Of a stretch of 64,000 nt of DNA, positions 40,001 to 51,726 are shown in pieces. Source of the stretch: Onchocerca volvulus (lineage: Eukaryota > Nematoda > Chromadorea > Rhabditida > Onchocercidae); assembly GCA_000499405.2 (NCBI GenBank), contig HG738137.1, positions 7,502,001 to 7,566,000 of the forward strand, in the 5' to 3' direction. The position numbers and the translations under genes were made by a program. The stretch's first letter is position 1, and each line of letters starts with the position of its first letter. The notes under the pieces are model-generated. The model was given only the letters and a program-made list of their open reading frames with translations. It ran no database searches and was not told where the DNA came from.

Positions 40001-40738
40001 AAGCGACATGTTGGAAATCAGGTAAGGAAAAAGAGTCCCGAAAGGATTAAAAAGATTCGGATTTTGGAGCAGAAATAGTTCAAGTTCAACAGACAGTTCA
40101 GTTCGGAATTTCTATACCAACACAGTGATGGTTTTACAACGACACAGATCGATGATCAAGGAATTCTATTTTTCCACATAAGTGATAAAGGGAAGAATAA
40201 AAATCCAGTGATCAATTTGTTCGGATATTTTCAAATAATTTCGAGGACAGCTCAGGTGCAATCAGCTTGCTTTAGTTCATCCAAATAATGTCTTGCAGAA
40301 AATCACATATAACTCGTCGTACTCGCAGGGCGAGAGAAATGAACGATTAATTGCAAATCAAACTGAGGAAGAATGGATATCAGCGAACGCGCGAAAAAGG
40401 CAAAGAATGGCTCAAATGTGAGCAGAGCGACGTGCAGCCAGTTTTGAGGATGCACTGTTGCACAATGTAAATGTTCGTTGTTTAGGATCTTAAATCTCCG
40501 GAAGTTCTTGCCGATTGCTTTCAAATTTTGATACAACGCTGCATTCGGATAGGCGCGTACTTTCTGTATAGATATACCTACTTTTTTTTTACCTGTCACA
40601 AATGTGACAGGTAAGAGTAAGTGAGCGGACCTTTTTATTTATAACACTAAATGGACAGGCCACTTGAAACGTAGTTGAGTATAGCTAGTAATTCTTTAAA
40701 ATTGAAATCACAAGCAATTTTAAAGATTTTAATTTATT

Positions 40739-40769
<31 letters not shown>

Positions 40770-42842
40770 CTATGAGTAGAAACTTACGGTTAAATCCACA
40801 ATGTAATGCATTTATAATTGAGGTGTGATTATTGAAATCAACTGCTGATAAAACTGAAATCAATTTTCTGACCACTTGATCGTTTCGAAGAATATTTAAT
40901 GCACCTAGTATTTTCAATAGATCATCGTATTCGACATTAATTTTGTCTCCTGTTGCAGATTGGAGTCCCTAAAAACTGGTACAATGTTCAATTTTTATAA
41001 GGTTCACACTACGTTCTAATATAGTCTTATAACTCTTGTTGTCAAAATTTGTGAAAATTGTTTAAAGTTTAATTTTCTCGACAATTTAACAAAAATTTCC
41101 ATACTTCTTCCGAAATCTTATGAATTATTTTAAGCATGGTTCTGACGAAAATAATTTAGATTTCATTCTTGATAAACAGTAGAAGTTTCACTTTGAAGAA
41201 AATCAATTTGTTGTACAATCTGATGCATTCTGTAGTAAGTTTAGTTCATCCAAAGGCATGTTGAATTTGGATTTGTTATGGAGATAATTGAAGGCAAATA
41301 TTGCAACATCTTATACAGCTTAATGCTATTAAAATAAATATAATGTCATTCAAAATCTTGCTAATTCCCTTAACTTTAAATCTTAAATAGAGAAATCAGT
41401 TGGTTAGTTCTTACTTGAAATTTGTTGAGAAATGAAAAACAGCGATAGTAATAATAAATTAGCAGTGAAATGAAATTTTGAAAGATTTTATCGAATGATT
41501 TCGATTCAATTTCTCGAAAAACGAACCTCTCTGATGATTTCTAAAGCATCAAGCGGTGAAATTTGGATATAATCTAAGCTGGTGGACAAATCATCGCTGG
41601 AATTTAGGATGGATTTGAAGAATTTGGCAGCGTCATCAGTGGAATTGAAAAATAAATCGAAGGGGATGGGTTTTTGGAAAGTTTGTGGCGTGAAATGGGC
41701 AAATAAATTAATGAGCCAGATAAATGAGTCCCACAGATTATTCCATTTTACCGGTTCTGAACCCATCGCGGCATACATTTCTGACATAATTCTACCAACC
41801 TCGACGACACTGCAATTATAATTTTAACTTTCTTTTTGTTGAAATATTCATTTCATAACTGAACAATTATCGTTTTCGAAAATCTGGAAAATTTGTTGAT
41901 CTACTGAAATTTTGTTTCTAAATTTAGTTTGAAATTTAATTTTGAATTCATATCTGTAACACTTACAGTGATTGTTTGCGTAGTGCATTATTAATTGTAG
42001 AAGTGTCGTCGCCTGTTGTTGGACTCCTGTAGCAAGGATTTGTGAAGGAACACAAAAAACTCTGAAGAAAGGGCATTAAACCAGCAGATGGAAAAGCTTT
42101 TGCATCGTAATGACCTGAAATTGTTGGTTTTCATAGGATAGAAACAAGTACCAACAATACTGAAAAGAGATGTTAAGTAAGAAATAACACTTTCCTGAGA
42201 ATATTTAATCTGAAAAATCACCAGGCATTCATGCTTCTAGATAATCACTATAACGGAAAAAAAAATTCGGTTTTGTAACATAATGAAAAATGAGCCAAGA
42301 ATTAATTAGTCTCATGATTTTCTTGAGCACAATAACTTACATGTTCGATGCTGTTCCGTGAAATTTCTCGCTCTTATTAACGTAAGAATACCAAATAGAA
42401 GAATTGGTAATAATAATTCGAGAAGTAAGATCTAAATTTTCAATTTTCAAGATTTGTTTTAAGATTTCTGAATTTTGCAGTTTAGTTAAGATTTTAGAAT
42501 TCAAAATTCCTGAACTTCTTTCAGAAAAATTTCTACATCCAATATAAATACCCTTTCATAGCACTGCTAAAAATTTTTTCAGTCGTAAATTAAAGATGAA
42601 CAAAATCGCGATATTTCAAAAATTTGTATCATTGATAGTCCAAAGATAACAATTTCCAATTCTATTTTAATGATGGGGAGGACGACTTGGACTTAGTGAG
42701 TTCTATATTAAAACAGGAATTGGAATAGAATCCTTTTGATTCCCACAATTATTAAAAAGATAAAATTACAAACTTTCTGTCTCTTCCTGACCAGAGTACT
42801 TTTCCATAACAACAGCGTTATTTGCTTCCACAATGGCAGCAT
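22075..42842 (-). CDS. Full-length ABCA-subfamily ABC transporter (ABCA1/CED-7/ABT type)
   Basis: Lipid-exporting ABC transporter with two (membrane + nucleotide-binding) halves; about 46 exons and roughly 2150 residues. Start ATG 42842-42840: [20 protein letters not shown]. First exons: 42842-42774, 42431-42341 ([15 protein letters not shown]), 42114-41967 ([15 protein letters not shown]), 41809-41527, 40968-40788, 39549-39379. The large first ectodomain runs to 37794; membrane spans 37546-35942; NBD1 35563-33866; second ectodomain 32064-27019 ([24 protein letters not shown]); spans 26632-25328; NBD2 25204-22075. NBD1: [35 protein letters not shown]2: [43 protein letters not shown]. The last exon has [17 protein letters not shown]; stop 22077-22075. 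Uncertain junctions: after 24358 (no in-phase GT donor) and between 33538 and about 33220. The 27186-30031 intron is unusually long. CED-7 versus another ABT cannot be decided from this. Confidence 0.92.
23270..25204 (-). other. NBD2 of the ABCA transporter
   Basis: Second ATP-binding cassette, exons 25204-25054, 24957-24791, 24494-about 24358, 23920-23786 and 23466-23270. Walker [11 protein letters not shown]-loop GYCPQFDAL, signature FSGGNKRKL, Walker B and D-loop spanning an intron (DPPLLLL then DEPSAGMD), and H-loop SHSMEE. All catalytic elements are present, so this half should hydrolyse ATP. Confidence 0.9.
24220..24285. repeat. Short tandem repeat, three imperfect copies of CCAAGAACTTAAATT
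   Basis: CCAAGAACTTAAATT begins at 24220, a variant CCAAGGACTTGAATT at 24240, and a third copy CCAAGAACTTAAATT at 24262, so the period is 20-22 nt. It lies in an ABCA intron and has no evident function. Confidence 0.65.
27186..30031 (-). other. 2.8-kb ABCA intron (longest in the gene)
   Basis: Separates the exon ending ENSK (30192-30032) from the exon opening IWFNNKLWH (27185-27019); the join is in phase 0. Most other introns of the gene are 60-500 nt (a few, such as those holding repeats, reach 0.9-1.2 kb). The interior is pyrimidine-rich on the plus strand at about 28900-29420, giving Phe/Leu/Ser/Pro-rich open frames that look like composition effects. One cysteine-containing open stretch at about 28626-28829 (+) is noted as a finding. 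No convincing nested gene. Confidence 0.6.
33866..35563 (-). other. NBD1 of the ABCA transporter
   Basis: First ATP-binding cassette: exons 35563-35478, 35246-35164 (Walker [10 protein letters not shown]), 35026-34895 (Q-loop [10 protein letters not shown]), 34670-34531, 34434-34297 (signature completed across the intron, LSGGMKRKL; Walker [13 protein letters not shown]) and 34026-33866 (H-loop STHHMDEAD). Two successive introns here use GC instead of GT donors (34530-34529 and 34296-34295). Confidence 0.9.
39786..39916 (+). repeat. Palindromic dispersed repeat, diverged copy in an ABCA intron
   Basis: GTAAATGTTCGTTGTTTTTG, then CGAAATTTTGACACATGTTGC, CAGACGCGTGTTTCCATG and a long T run. Collinear with the left two thirds of the copy at 40467, but the palindrome itself is missing or lost in the T run. 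Lies in the 39550-40787 intron. Confidence 0.6.
40330..40445 (+). pseudogene. Decayed ORF-like block (partner of 13519-13767)
   Basis: Reads [15 protein letters not shown] in one frame, preceded by Arg-rich text and ended by a stop soon after. At nucleotide level it matches the reverse complement of about 13530-13640 very closely (for example GCTCAAATGTGAGCAGAG). Intronic position within ABCA and a broken frame indicate a mobile-element remnant. Confidence 0.5.
40467..40622 (+). repeat. Palindromic dispersed repeat, best-preserved copy
   Basis: Left part GTAAATGTTCGTTG...CTTAAATCTCCGGAAG, then TTTCAAATTTTGATACAACG, ATTCGGATAGGCGCGTAC and a T run. A perfect palindrome follows at 40591-40612 (arms ACCTGTCACA and TGTGACAGGT around AA), then AGTAAGTGAGCGGAC. 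Related copies: 39786 (+), 14121 (-), 14648 (-), and partial units at 13831 and 13986. Confidence 0.8.
40743..40769 (+). repeat. A27 homopolymer
   Basis: A run of 27 A about 20 nt beyond the donor of an ABCA exon (on the minus strand, a T run inside the intron). Length may be an assembly estimate. Confidence 0.9.
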
Positions 42843-43021
42843 TTTATAGAGATCTGAAATATTTTGGAATTTGAATAACTATCATTTTATATTAGAGTAG
42901 ACTTTCGTGAAAGAAAGCAATTGTGGAAACAAGTATAAATATTCGGTAATCTAATATCACAAATTTCGCAACTGAAAAATTGAAACAAGTGAAGCACAAA
43001 AATCGAAACATGAACATGCAT

Positions 43022-43076
<55 letters not shown>

Positions 43077-46000
43077 ACTTTCTTTCGCGATGGTCGAAAT
43101 ACTATTTGCCTAGGTGAGTTCATCTAATGATAGCTTTGCACTAATCAAGTTTTTCGTTTCATGCATTTCTTTGCTACGATTACGATATGTACAATTACGG
43201 TAATTTATATATTTTCAGGTTTTCAATTAAAGAGACGGATAGGTGTACTTTTCCTGTTATTTCTTGTTAAAGGTGGATGAATCATAAATGAAATAAAATT
43301 TTGCCAGAATTTTTTTCAGACCAAAAAAAATAAAAAAAATTTTCAAAAATGCAAACATATAATTGCACTAATTGATTAGACATAATGATAGAAAAATCAG
43401 AAAAGTAAGAACAATTCGCCTAATGTGACATCAGCAAAATACAGAAACTACTTTTTTCTTTTTGGAAGTACAAAATTTCTAGACTGAGTTATATATGAAA
43501 TTGACAAAACAAAGTATTGCATTATAAATTTTTTTATTTCAACGTCACATCTAAATTAAAGTCAAAATATGAAAAAGTTCACTTTTAATCTAAAATCTGC
43601 CTTAAAATTTAGTCGTTTGTAAATATTAAATCAAGATTTTAAAAGGGAATTTCAAATGAATCTGTAGCAATGGAACTTTCGAAGTTTGAACAATCAATTG
43701 TGCTCGGCTTAAATTTTAGATATAACTATACAACTACTAATTCAGCACTGTACCGTATAGAATATTGCTAAATAATCTAAAAAAAAAAAAAGCATAAAAG
43801 GATGGATAAACTGATTAATTAAATTACTAAACTGTAAATGAAATGAAAATAAGGAGAGGTTGAGAACTAAATTCCTAAAAATAAATTAAAAAATCGGCGA
43901 TCATAAAAATTTCTTTTTATAAAGCATAAAAAAAAATTGATGATCATGAAATGTCGCCTTCACAAAGCATGAAAAATCAGTTGTACATGAAGCGTTTCAT
44001 TTAGAGACCGCAAAAAAATAATAATTACGAAAACTTCCTTTTACAAACAATTTTTGTCTATGATAAATTCAAAAACTTTCATCAAAATTCTTCAACACTG
44101 ATTAACTTCAAGGAAATAACAATGGATTAGAGTTACAGCATGACCGGAGCAATTAGAAATTCAATTAATAAAAATTGAAAAATCCTCGATGTTGCCACTG
44201 TTGAATAATTTCATTGTTATGCAGCGAGGTAAAATGTCCGAAATATTTATTTTTATCAAACAAAAAAATATGAATGTTTGAAATGAGATTAATCGAATGA
44301 AGCTTATCAATGAAGAAAAAAAAGAAAAAATTATTTTCAACAATGTTAGAGACACAATAAGCAACAAAAATCAATAAATCGTTAATTTCGGATTGGAAAT
44401 TGTTGATTATTATTTCTGAATAATTTTGTCAAAATTCAACTTCTAAACAAAATTTTTGCAAAATTTAGGTTATGATATTGAAGTTTGTACTATCGAGTGA
44501 GAATATTACTTCCACTTATTGCTTTCGTCATTTTTCAACCTGTTTTAAGAAAAAAGAAGTTCAGAAATGTGAACTAAAAAAAAAAGTTGTTTGATAAATT
44601 AAAGGATACAATGACCGGTATTGTAGAGAGAAGTACAACAAAAAATAAAATAAAAAAAGTCTGTTCAATTTTTTTCTTTTTAATTTAAACTTAAATTCTT
44701 CAGTAGTTTCTCTTGTAAAGAGAGAAATTGTGACATTACATTTACTACTAAATTTCTTAATAAGGACTGTATCAGTATGTAATCATTACAACTATAATTA
44801 TATTCTTATTTAAATTAATATTTTTGTATTTAAAATAGAAAGAAGAGGAAGAGGACAATAGGAAATCAAGGAAATTCAAGAATTTTTCATATTCATTTGC
44901 AGCAGCATAAAAGTTGAAATTAATTCTTATACGAAAAGTAAGGCTTGCATTTAATTGAACTAAAACTAAATTTTAAAGCAAACTAAATTAAGATAGAGCA
45001 AAAAACTTGGAATTAAATCAGAACAAGACTACAGATGAGATTAATGTAATCGTATAAATTTCCCATTTCAACGATTCTTCAGTAGCACCAATTAGTGCAA
45101 CTCCACTTACCATCGCTATTTTCCTTTATTGATTTTGGAAGTTTTTTGGTATGTTAAATTGTTAAATCGATTCCTTATGGATATGCATATACTGAAAAAT
45201 AGCAATATTCGGTAAATTTAAAGTATGAAGGAAAATTTCTCTTCAATTAATCAATTCATGTTTTTTTTTACTAATTAACTGAAGAGAAGTCATGACCTTC
45301 TGCTCAGCGAACGATGACTGGAACGCTTGGTACAGTAACCTCAAGAAAAAAAGGGACAAATAAACCAATCTCAATGACAGTGTTTGTGTTTTGAAATGAA
45401 ATTTGGCTGAAGCCAACAGGTATGAACGACCTTCCAATCGTTCTCCATCCGCGGAATTTAAAATCATCCATTTTTTATGATATTTTCAAATAACTATCAT
45501 TAACTTTAAATAAAAAATTGGAAAAGGAAATTTATTGTAATTATGGCAGAGAATTTCAAATCTTCCAACCAATCATTAATCATTCCTATCAACACAAATA
45601 ATAATTTGAAAAAAAAAAAAAAAAAGAGCAGAGAAAAGAGAAATGACAAGAAGAAAGAAGAAACAAAACGATGTTGACGGAAGTGAAAAATGGTGGAAGT
45701 AATCGGCAAGATATAGACAGTACTGCCAATCTAAGTCCACAACTACACAACAATCCTCTGATCCCAACTCTCTTCAGTAAAACAACAATATCCTTTGCTC
45801 TTTTATTCAATACACCTGTTCAGCATGCTGTCTTCAAGAAAGTTTCTTCCATTCTATAATTCCATCCATCTAATGAAAAAACTTCACTTTGTTCGTTGCT
45901 TCTTTCTCTCCCTCAATTCCATAAATTTCGCAAAATTTAGAAATGGAAAGAGAGAGCCTAGCCAACATCGATTTATTTCTTGGCCTTTTGATTTCCTGTC

Positions 46001-46796
46001 TCTATCACTTAATAAGACGAGCTGATTTCATATCGTCACTGATCATAGCGATACAGTGGTTTGACGGTTAGAGATCTAACCTTTTAGGCGTCTATCGGTT
46101 CGGGATAACCTGTTTTATGGATTTATAAGGGAATTGTGATATCAGTGCTGGAATTAATGCCCGAATTAATTAAGGCATATTACTTAGAAAGTTAGAGTGA
46201 GCGATATTTTTATTATTAGCCAAGAGCCAAGTTATCGTTAGGTAACTTTTTGATGGTAACTTGGCCTGTCGATGGAATGGAATCGAATTGCCATCTTACA
46301 AAACTTCTCTGTCATTTAATTCATCCATTGATTAAGCATTTTGTGATATAAAGTACTTGATCAGTGAGACCCAATTGTTGATACTGTTTTCTAGACTTAG
46401 TCGAAATTTCTGGCACTCTTAGACATTATTAAGCTAAATACTTCCTCATTTCGGCATTATAATGTGTCTTGGTACTTAGGTTTCTAAATCATGTTAGTCC
46501 TAAAATATCTTTAGATATCTTTAAATGTTCAACTTACGACACGATTATTCCTTGACGATCTAGATTATGAACTTCTCGACGAGAGGGAATATGAAATGAT
46601 ATAATTAGGCTGGCTTAAAAAATTTGAAAATTTGAGACGTTATTAAAATCTGAGATTTTCTGCATTAGTCAAAGGATTATTAGAATTATATATATGATGA
46701 AATGGATTTTGGATTATCCAAGTTATTTTTTACTGTGTTAGTAGACAGTACCATGCGCCGCGACAAACTAAATCTTTTTTTGTTCTTTCATTTGCA
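42843..46796. other. Divergent intergenic region, ABCA / RPS15
   Basis: Nearly 4 kb of AT-rich sequence between two divergent starts, so it should carry both promoters. It includes an A51 run (43024-43074) and several T/A-rich tracts. Open frames on both strands between 44160 and 46025 are short and unlike known proteins; a GC-richer 55-codon minus frame at 45304-45471 is discussed as a finding. A tRNA-like A/B-box pair near 46046-46110 was considered and rejected. Confidence 0.5.
43024..43074 (+). repeat. A51 homopolymer
   Basis: Fifty-one consecutive A about 180 nt upstream of the ABCA start codon. This could be a nucleosome-excluding promoter element, the tail of a retroposed sequence, or an assembly artefact; no target-site duplication is obvious. 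Confidence 0.9.
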
Positions 46797-46797
46797 G
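46790..46797 (+). promoter_or_regulatory. Splice acceptor before RPS15 start (possible SL trans-splice site)
   Basis: CATTTGCAG ends at 46797, with a short leader (35 nt) to ATG 46833. Ribosomal protein mRNAs of nematodes are usually SL1 trans-spliced, which fits, but a cis 5'UTR intron is not excluded. Confidence 0.45.
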
Positions 46798-46832
46798 AGT
46801 TTGTTGTTGTTGTGAATCACTACATAATAAGC

Positions 46833-48484
<1,652 letters not shown>

Positions 48485-48520
48485 TGGGAAATACAATATT
48501 TTATTGTTAAAATTGTAGTC

Positions 48521-48526
48521 AATAAA
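48521..48526 (+). terminator. AATAAA polyadenylation signal of RPS15
   Basis: AATAAA 36 nt after the stop codon. Confidence 0.6.
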
Positions 48527-49354
48527 TGTTTCGTTCTGACATACATAGAAAGCAAGAAAATAAGTTATCGATAATTTGATCGTGGATAAGGATGGCATTC
48601 CAATTTCCTTCTAATCCGTATATAACTCATCCCTTACCAATGAAATCCTGACAATTTAAATTCGATTTTTATGCATGCTTTTGCGTGTATTGCTGAAATT
48701 TAGAACAGTAATATATGTTGCTTCACGAAAAAATTTTTCACAATATCTCATGACTGGTAAAATTATGATAGCAAAATTTGTTCGTAAAACTGCTACAATT
48801 ACTTAATTTGCATCTGCAAGATCTTGAAATCATTTTTCTTACTATTATTCCAGCAATATTTTCATCGTAAAACAAAGTCTTTTTTCCTACTGTTCTTGTT
48901 CACTCTTCATAGATAATAAGTAGCTATATAAATTTCGGTAGTACAAATTATATTTAAATGAATATAACGAATTAAAAACATTGATCAGAAAGCAGAGCAC
49001 TGCATGTGGTTAGGATATATAGAAGTGGACAGTATACAGCTTATCACACTAACGGAATCACAGAATATTTCAACTAATTAAAAAACAGCAGATTAGATTA
49101 AATTTATCACAGCGGTGGAAATACTGATCTTTAACGGGAAAACCATATAAGAGTTTCAAGACAGATACAATGCTGAATTAATGTATATATGTTTTGCACA
49201 AGCCAAAATGGACGAAAGAAGAACTGGACAATTAACCCTAGCTGGTCAATTGTCCAGTTTTTTTGCAGACCATAATTGGTCTGCAACAGAAGATGATCTA
49301 TCTACGATTATCAGAAGGGAATGAAGAGAAATTTTGGAATTTCACAATGAAATT
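48527..49354. other. Convergent intergenic spacer, RPS15 / V-ATPase d
   Basis: AT-rich, no gene seen. The only structured element is the pair of inverted repeats at 49222-49286. Confidence 0.6.
49222..49286. repeat. Two adjacent perfect hairpins 3' of V-ATPase subunit d
   Basis: Hairpin 1: arms AACTGGACAATT (49222-49233) and AATTGTCCAGTT (49248-49259), 12 bp perfect, 14-nt loop. Hairpin 2: arms TTGCAGACCA (49263-49272) and TGGTCTGCAA (49277-49286), 10 bp perfect, 4-nt loop. They lie 69-133 nt past the V-ATPase d stop on its strand, so either in its 3'UTR or at its 3' end. Confidence 0.85.
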
Positions 49355-51717
49355 TTACAAAATCGGAATGTAATTATCAATTTTAGCTCGATGCCTTTGT
49401 GATATGCATTCCGCGATCCAAATAATATTTCTCATTTCTTGCTCTTTAAGCTTGATGAATGCATAGAATACACCGAAATGGAACTGATGCAAAAATGATA
49501 GAACATTCAATTTCACCTGAAAATGTAAAATCTGGTTTAGTCCTAAATAACATTATAAATAGTTGAACTGAATTGAGTTTCGATTCTTATTATATTAGAA
49601 CAAAACAGAGATTTTAGGAGTTTGAATTTAATATGTTTGGTATTGAAATACAAATAACAATTATTATACAAAAGTTACTTCATATTCTAAGAACTTGTCT
49701 TCAAGTGCTTTCTCGCCTGGATGTAGACCAGATCCTTCAAAGAGCGCACGATAATCTGAATAATATTCACAAACTTGCTTAACTTGTTCATAATCATCCG
49801 CCTTCGACAATCCAGCCAACCCTTAATTAATAATAAGTATTAATTTTCGACACCTCCGATATCAAACATCGAAAAATAGAAATGTACCTTCGGGATAAAG
49901 TTTCCCACATTGTGGATAAAGCTTGGCCCGATCATCCTTGGACAGCTCAGTGTCAAAGCTGTTGATTGTTATTATAATGGCACGTCGATCTGCTTCAAAC
50001 TGTAAAAAATACTCATAAAAAGAATAACTTAGTACTTTCTCCTTCATTAATCTAATGCGAGGATGACTCATTATAAAAGATATTGAAATAAATATGGTTT
50101 AGGCAGAATATCGAGAATTTTGCTGAGACTTCGGAAGAGAATACTGATAAGTTACCACGAATAAAAAATAATTGCTAAAACTAAACAGTAAATGGTACAA
50201 TATTATTTATGTATTATATATATTTGTTTCCATCATACCGCGAGAATTTCACTCATAACTTCTGCTGTTTTGCCTCCCAAACGTTTGCAAAATTTATAGA
50301 AGTCTTCTAAGTATGAGCGATACAGAGTATTACGAATTATTTCCACATTCATTTCATCTAAATCCTGTTCGTTGATACAATCGACAAAGTACGCTGCTGC
50401 AAAAAAAAACAAGTAATTGGTGGTCTAAAAATTATGATGGAATATATTATTAAATGCACCGAGAAACTGAAACAAAAATTTGTAATTCTGGTGAATTCCA
50501 AGTAGTATTATTTTTACAAAACAAAAAGAATTCCCTATGCACTGGTACTCACAATTTAGTATAAATAATTAAGGAATACGGACTGACCAAACGAATTATA
50601 ATAATCTTTATTAAACAATTATTAACCAAATTTTAAAAAGTCTGATATCACCCGATGCAGATATTTGACATTCCGCTTCAGGCTTAAATATTTTGTACCT
50701 AAAAATTAAAGATGACTCTTGCCTAAAGGAGTGTCCACAAGTACAGCATTATAAAGCTCCGCTGGTGTTGAAGCGATATGAATAGCTTCCATTTGCTCAA
50801 AAGAACCAAGAGGATGACATTTTGAGATAAGCTCATTGATAGGTCGCTGATGTAATGTCCCCGTAATGAGCAAAATGATGTTATCAATCATATATGAATA
50901 CCTAAATTTGACCATTTTCAGCAAAAAATTGGAAGAGATAATCGGAAAATCATCGATATTTCAGGAAAATCGTAAATATAAACAATCAATATAAATCCTG
51001 TAACTAACGTTATATAGTCCAAAAATGTGGACAAGGGCTCCAGAGCATTATTTCGAAAATGTGTAAACTCCGTTACCAGTTTTTCTTTTAATCGCTCATC
51101 AATAACCTGCAAAATTAAGATAAGGAAATTACATACAGAAATTCTGTAAAATGAAATTATATTCACATAAATATTTCCTTACGTAATCCGTTGATCTACC
51201 TGAACTGTTATTGAACCAGGTTCGTTTGCTAGAAAACTTCCATAATCTGTTGACTGAATATGAAGTTTCAAATCTGAAAATTTTATGGATTTTCTAGTAA
51301 CTTTTACAAATGCTTTTCACAAACAGTATATGCACATTTCCTTTGTTGATTGATATTTCTAGATTTCTAAAGATCGAGAATTCATTCTTGTGCTCAATTC
51401 ATTCTTAAAAAGAAGATATTCAAATTATACATACATTTTAGTTTATAGAATAAACCATAATCTGAAATATCAAAAAACATTCTATGAGCAGCCTACTTGA
51501 ATTGAAAATGAAAGACCTGAATGTTTCACTTCAATTTTTTTGTAAATCACTAGAATTTTCATATAAAATCGTTAAAACTTTGTGCAAAAAAAAAACCGTC
51601 AAGAGTTTCGCACTGGACAAGATTAGCATAATCGGACTGTGTCAGAATTCCTCCCTTGAATCCGCGGACCAAACCTTCCAAATAGCCATGATCGATATTG
51701 AACAAATACTCACCCAT
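49355..51717 (-). CDS. vha-16: V-type H+-ATPase V0 subunit d (ATP6V0D1/VHA-16)
   Basis: Peripheral subunit linking the V1 rotor to the V0 c-ring of the proton pump. Exons 51717-51597, 51273-51200, 51106-51009, 50901-50723, 50396-50239, 49999-49888, 49821-49679, 49516-49355 give exactly 348 codons plus stop. Opens [20 protein letters not shown]; then [103 protein letters not shown], and ends [10 protein letters not shown]. Near full-length identity to the animal family, known for its strong conservation. The ATG follows directly on a TTTTTCAG acceptor. The intron after 50723 has a GC donor (TTTAG|GCAAGA); using it restores VDTPLAAYFVDC, the family sequence. Confidence 0.97.
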
Positions 51718-51726
51718 CTGAAAAAG
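51718..51726 (-). promoter_or_regulatory. vha-16: Acceptor abutting the vha-16 start codon
   Basis: On the minus strand TTTTTCAG runs straight into ATG, so the mature leader ends at the start codon. This is the usual look of an SL trans-splice site in nematodes; a cis intron from an upstream 5'UTR exon is the alternative. Confidence 0.5.

Noticed and set aside
46046..46110. tRNA-like stretch with TAGCGATACAGTGG (A-box-like) and GGTTCGGGATAACC (B-box-like), plus a GGTTAG/CTAACC hairpin
   Set aside because: No acceptor stem could be paired, the A box is interrupted and the central hairpin has no sensible anticodon loop; at most a degenerate tRNA-derived relic.
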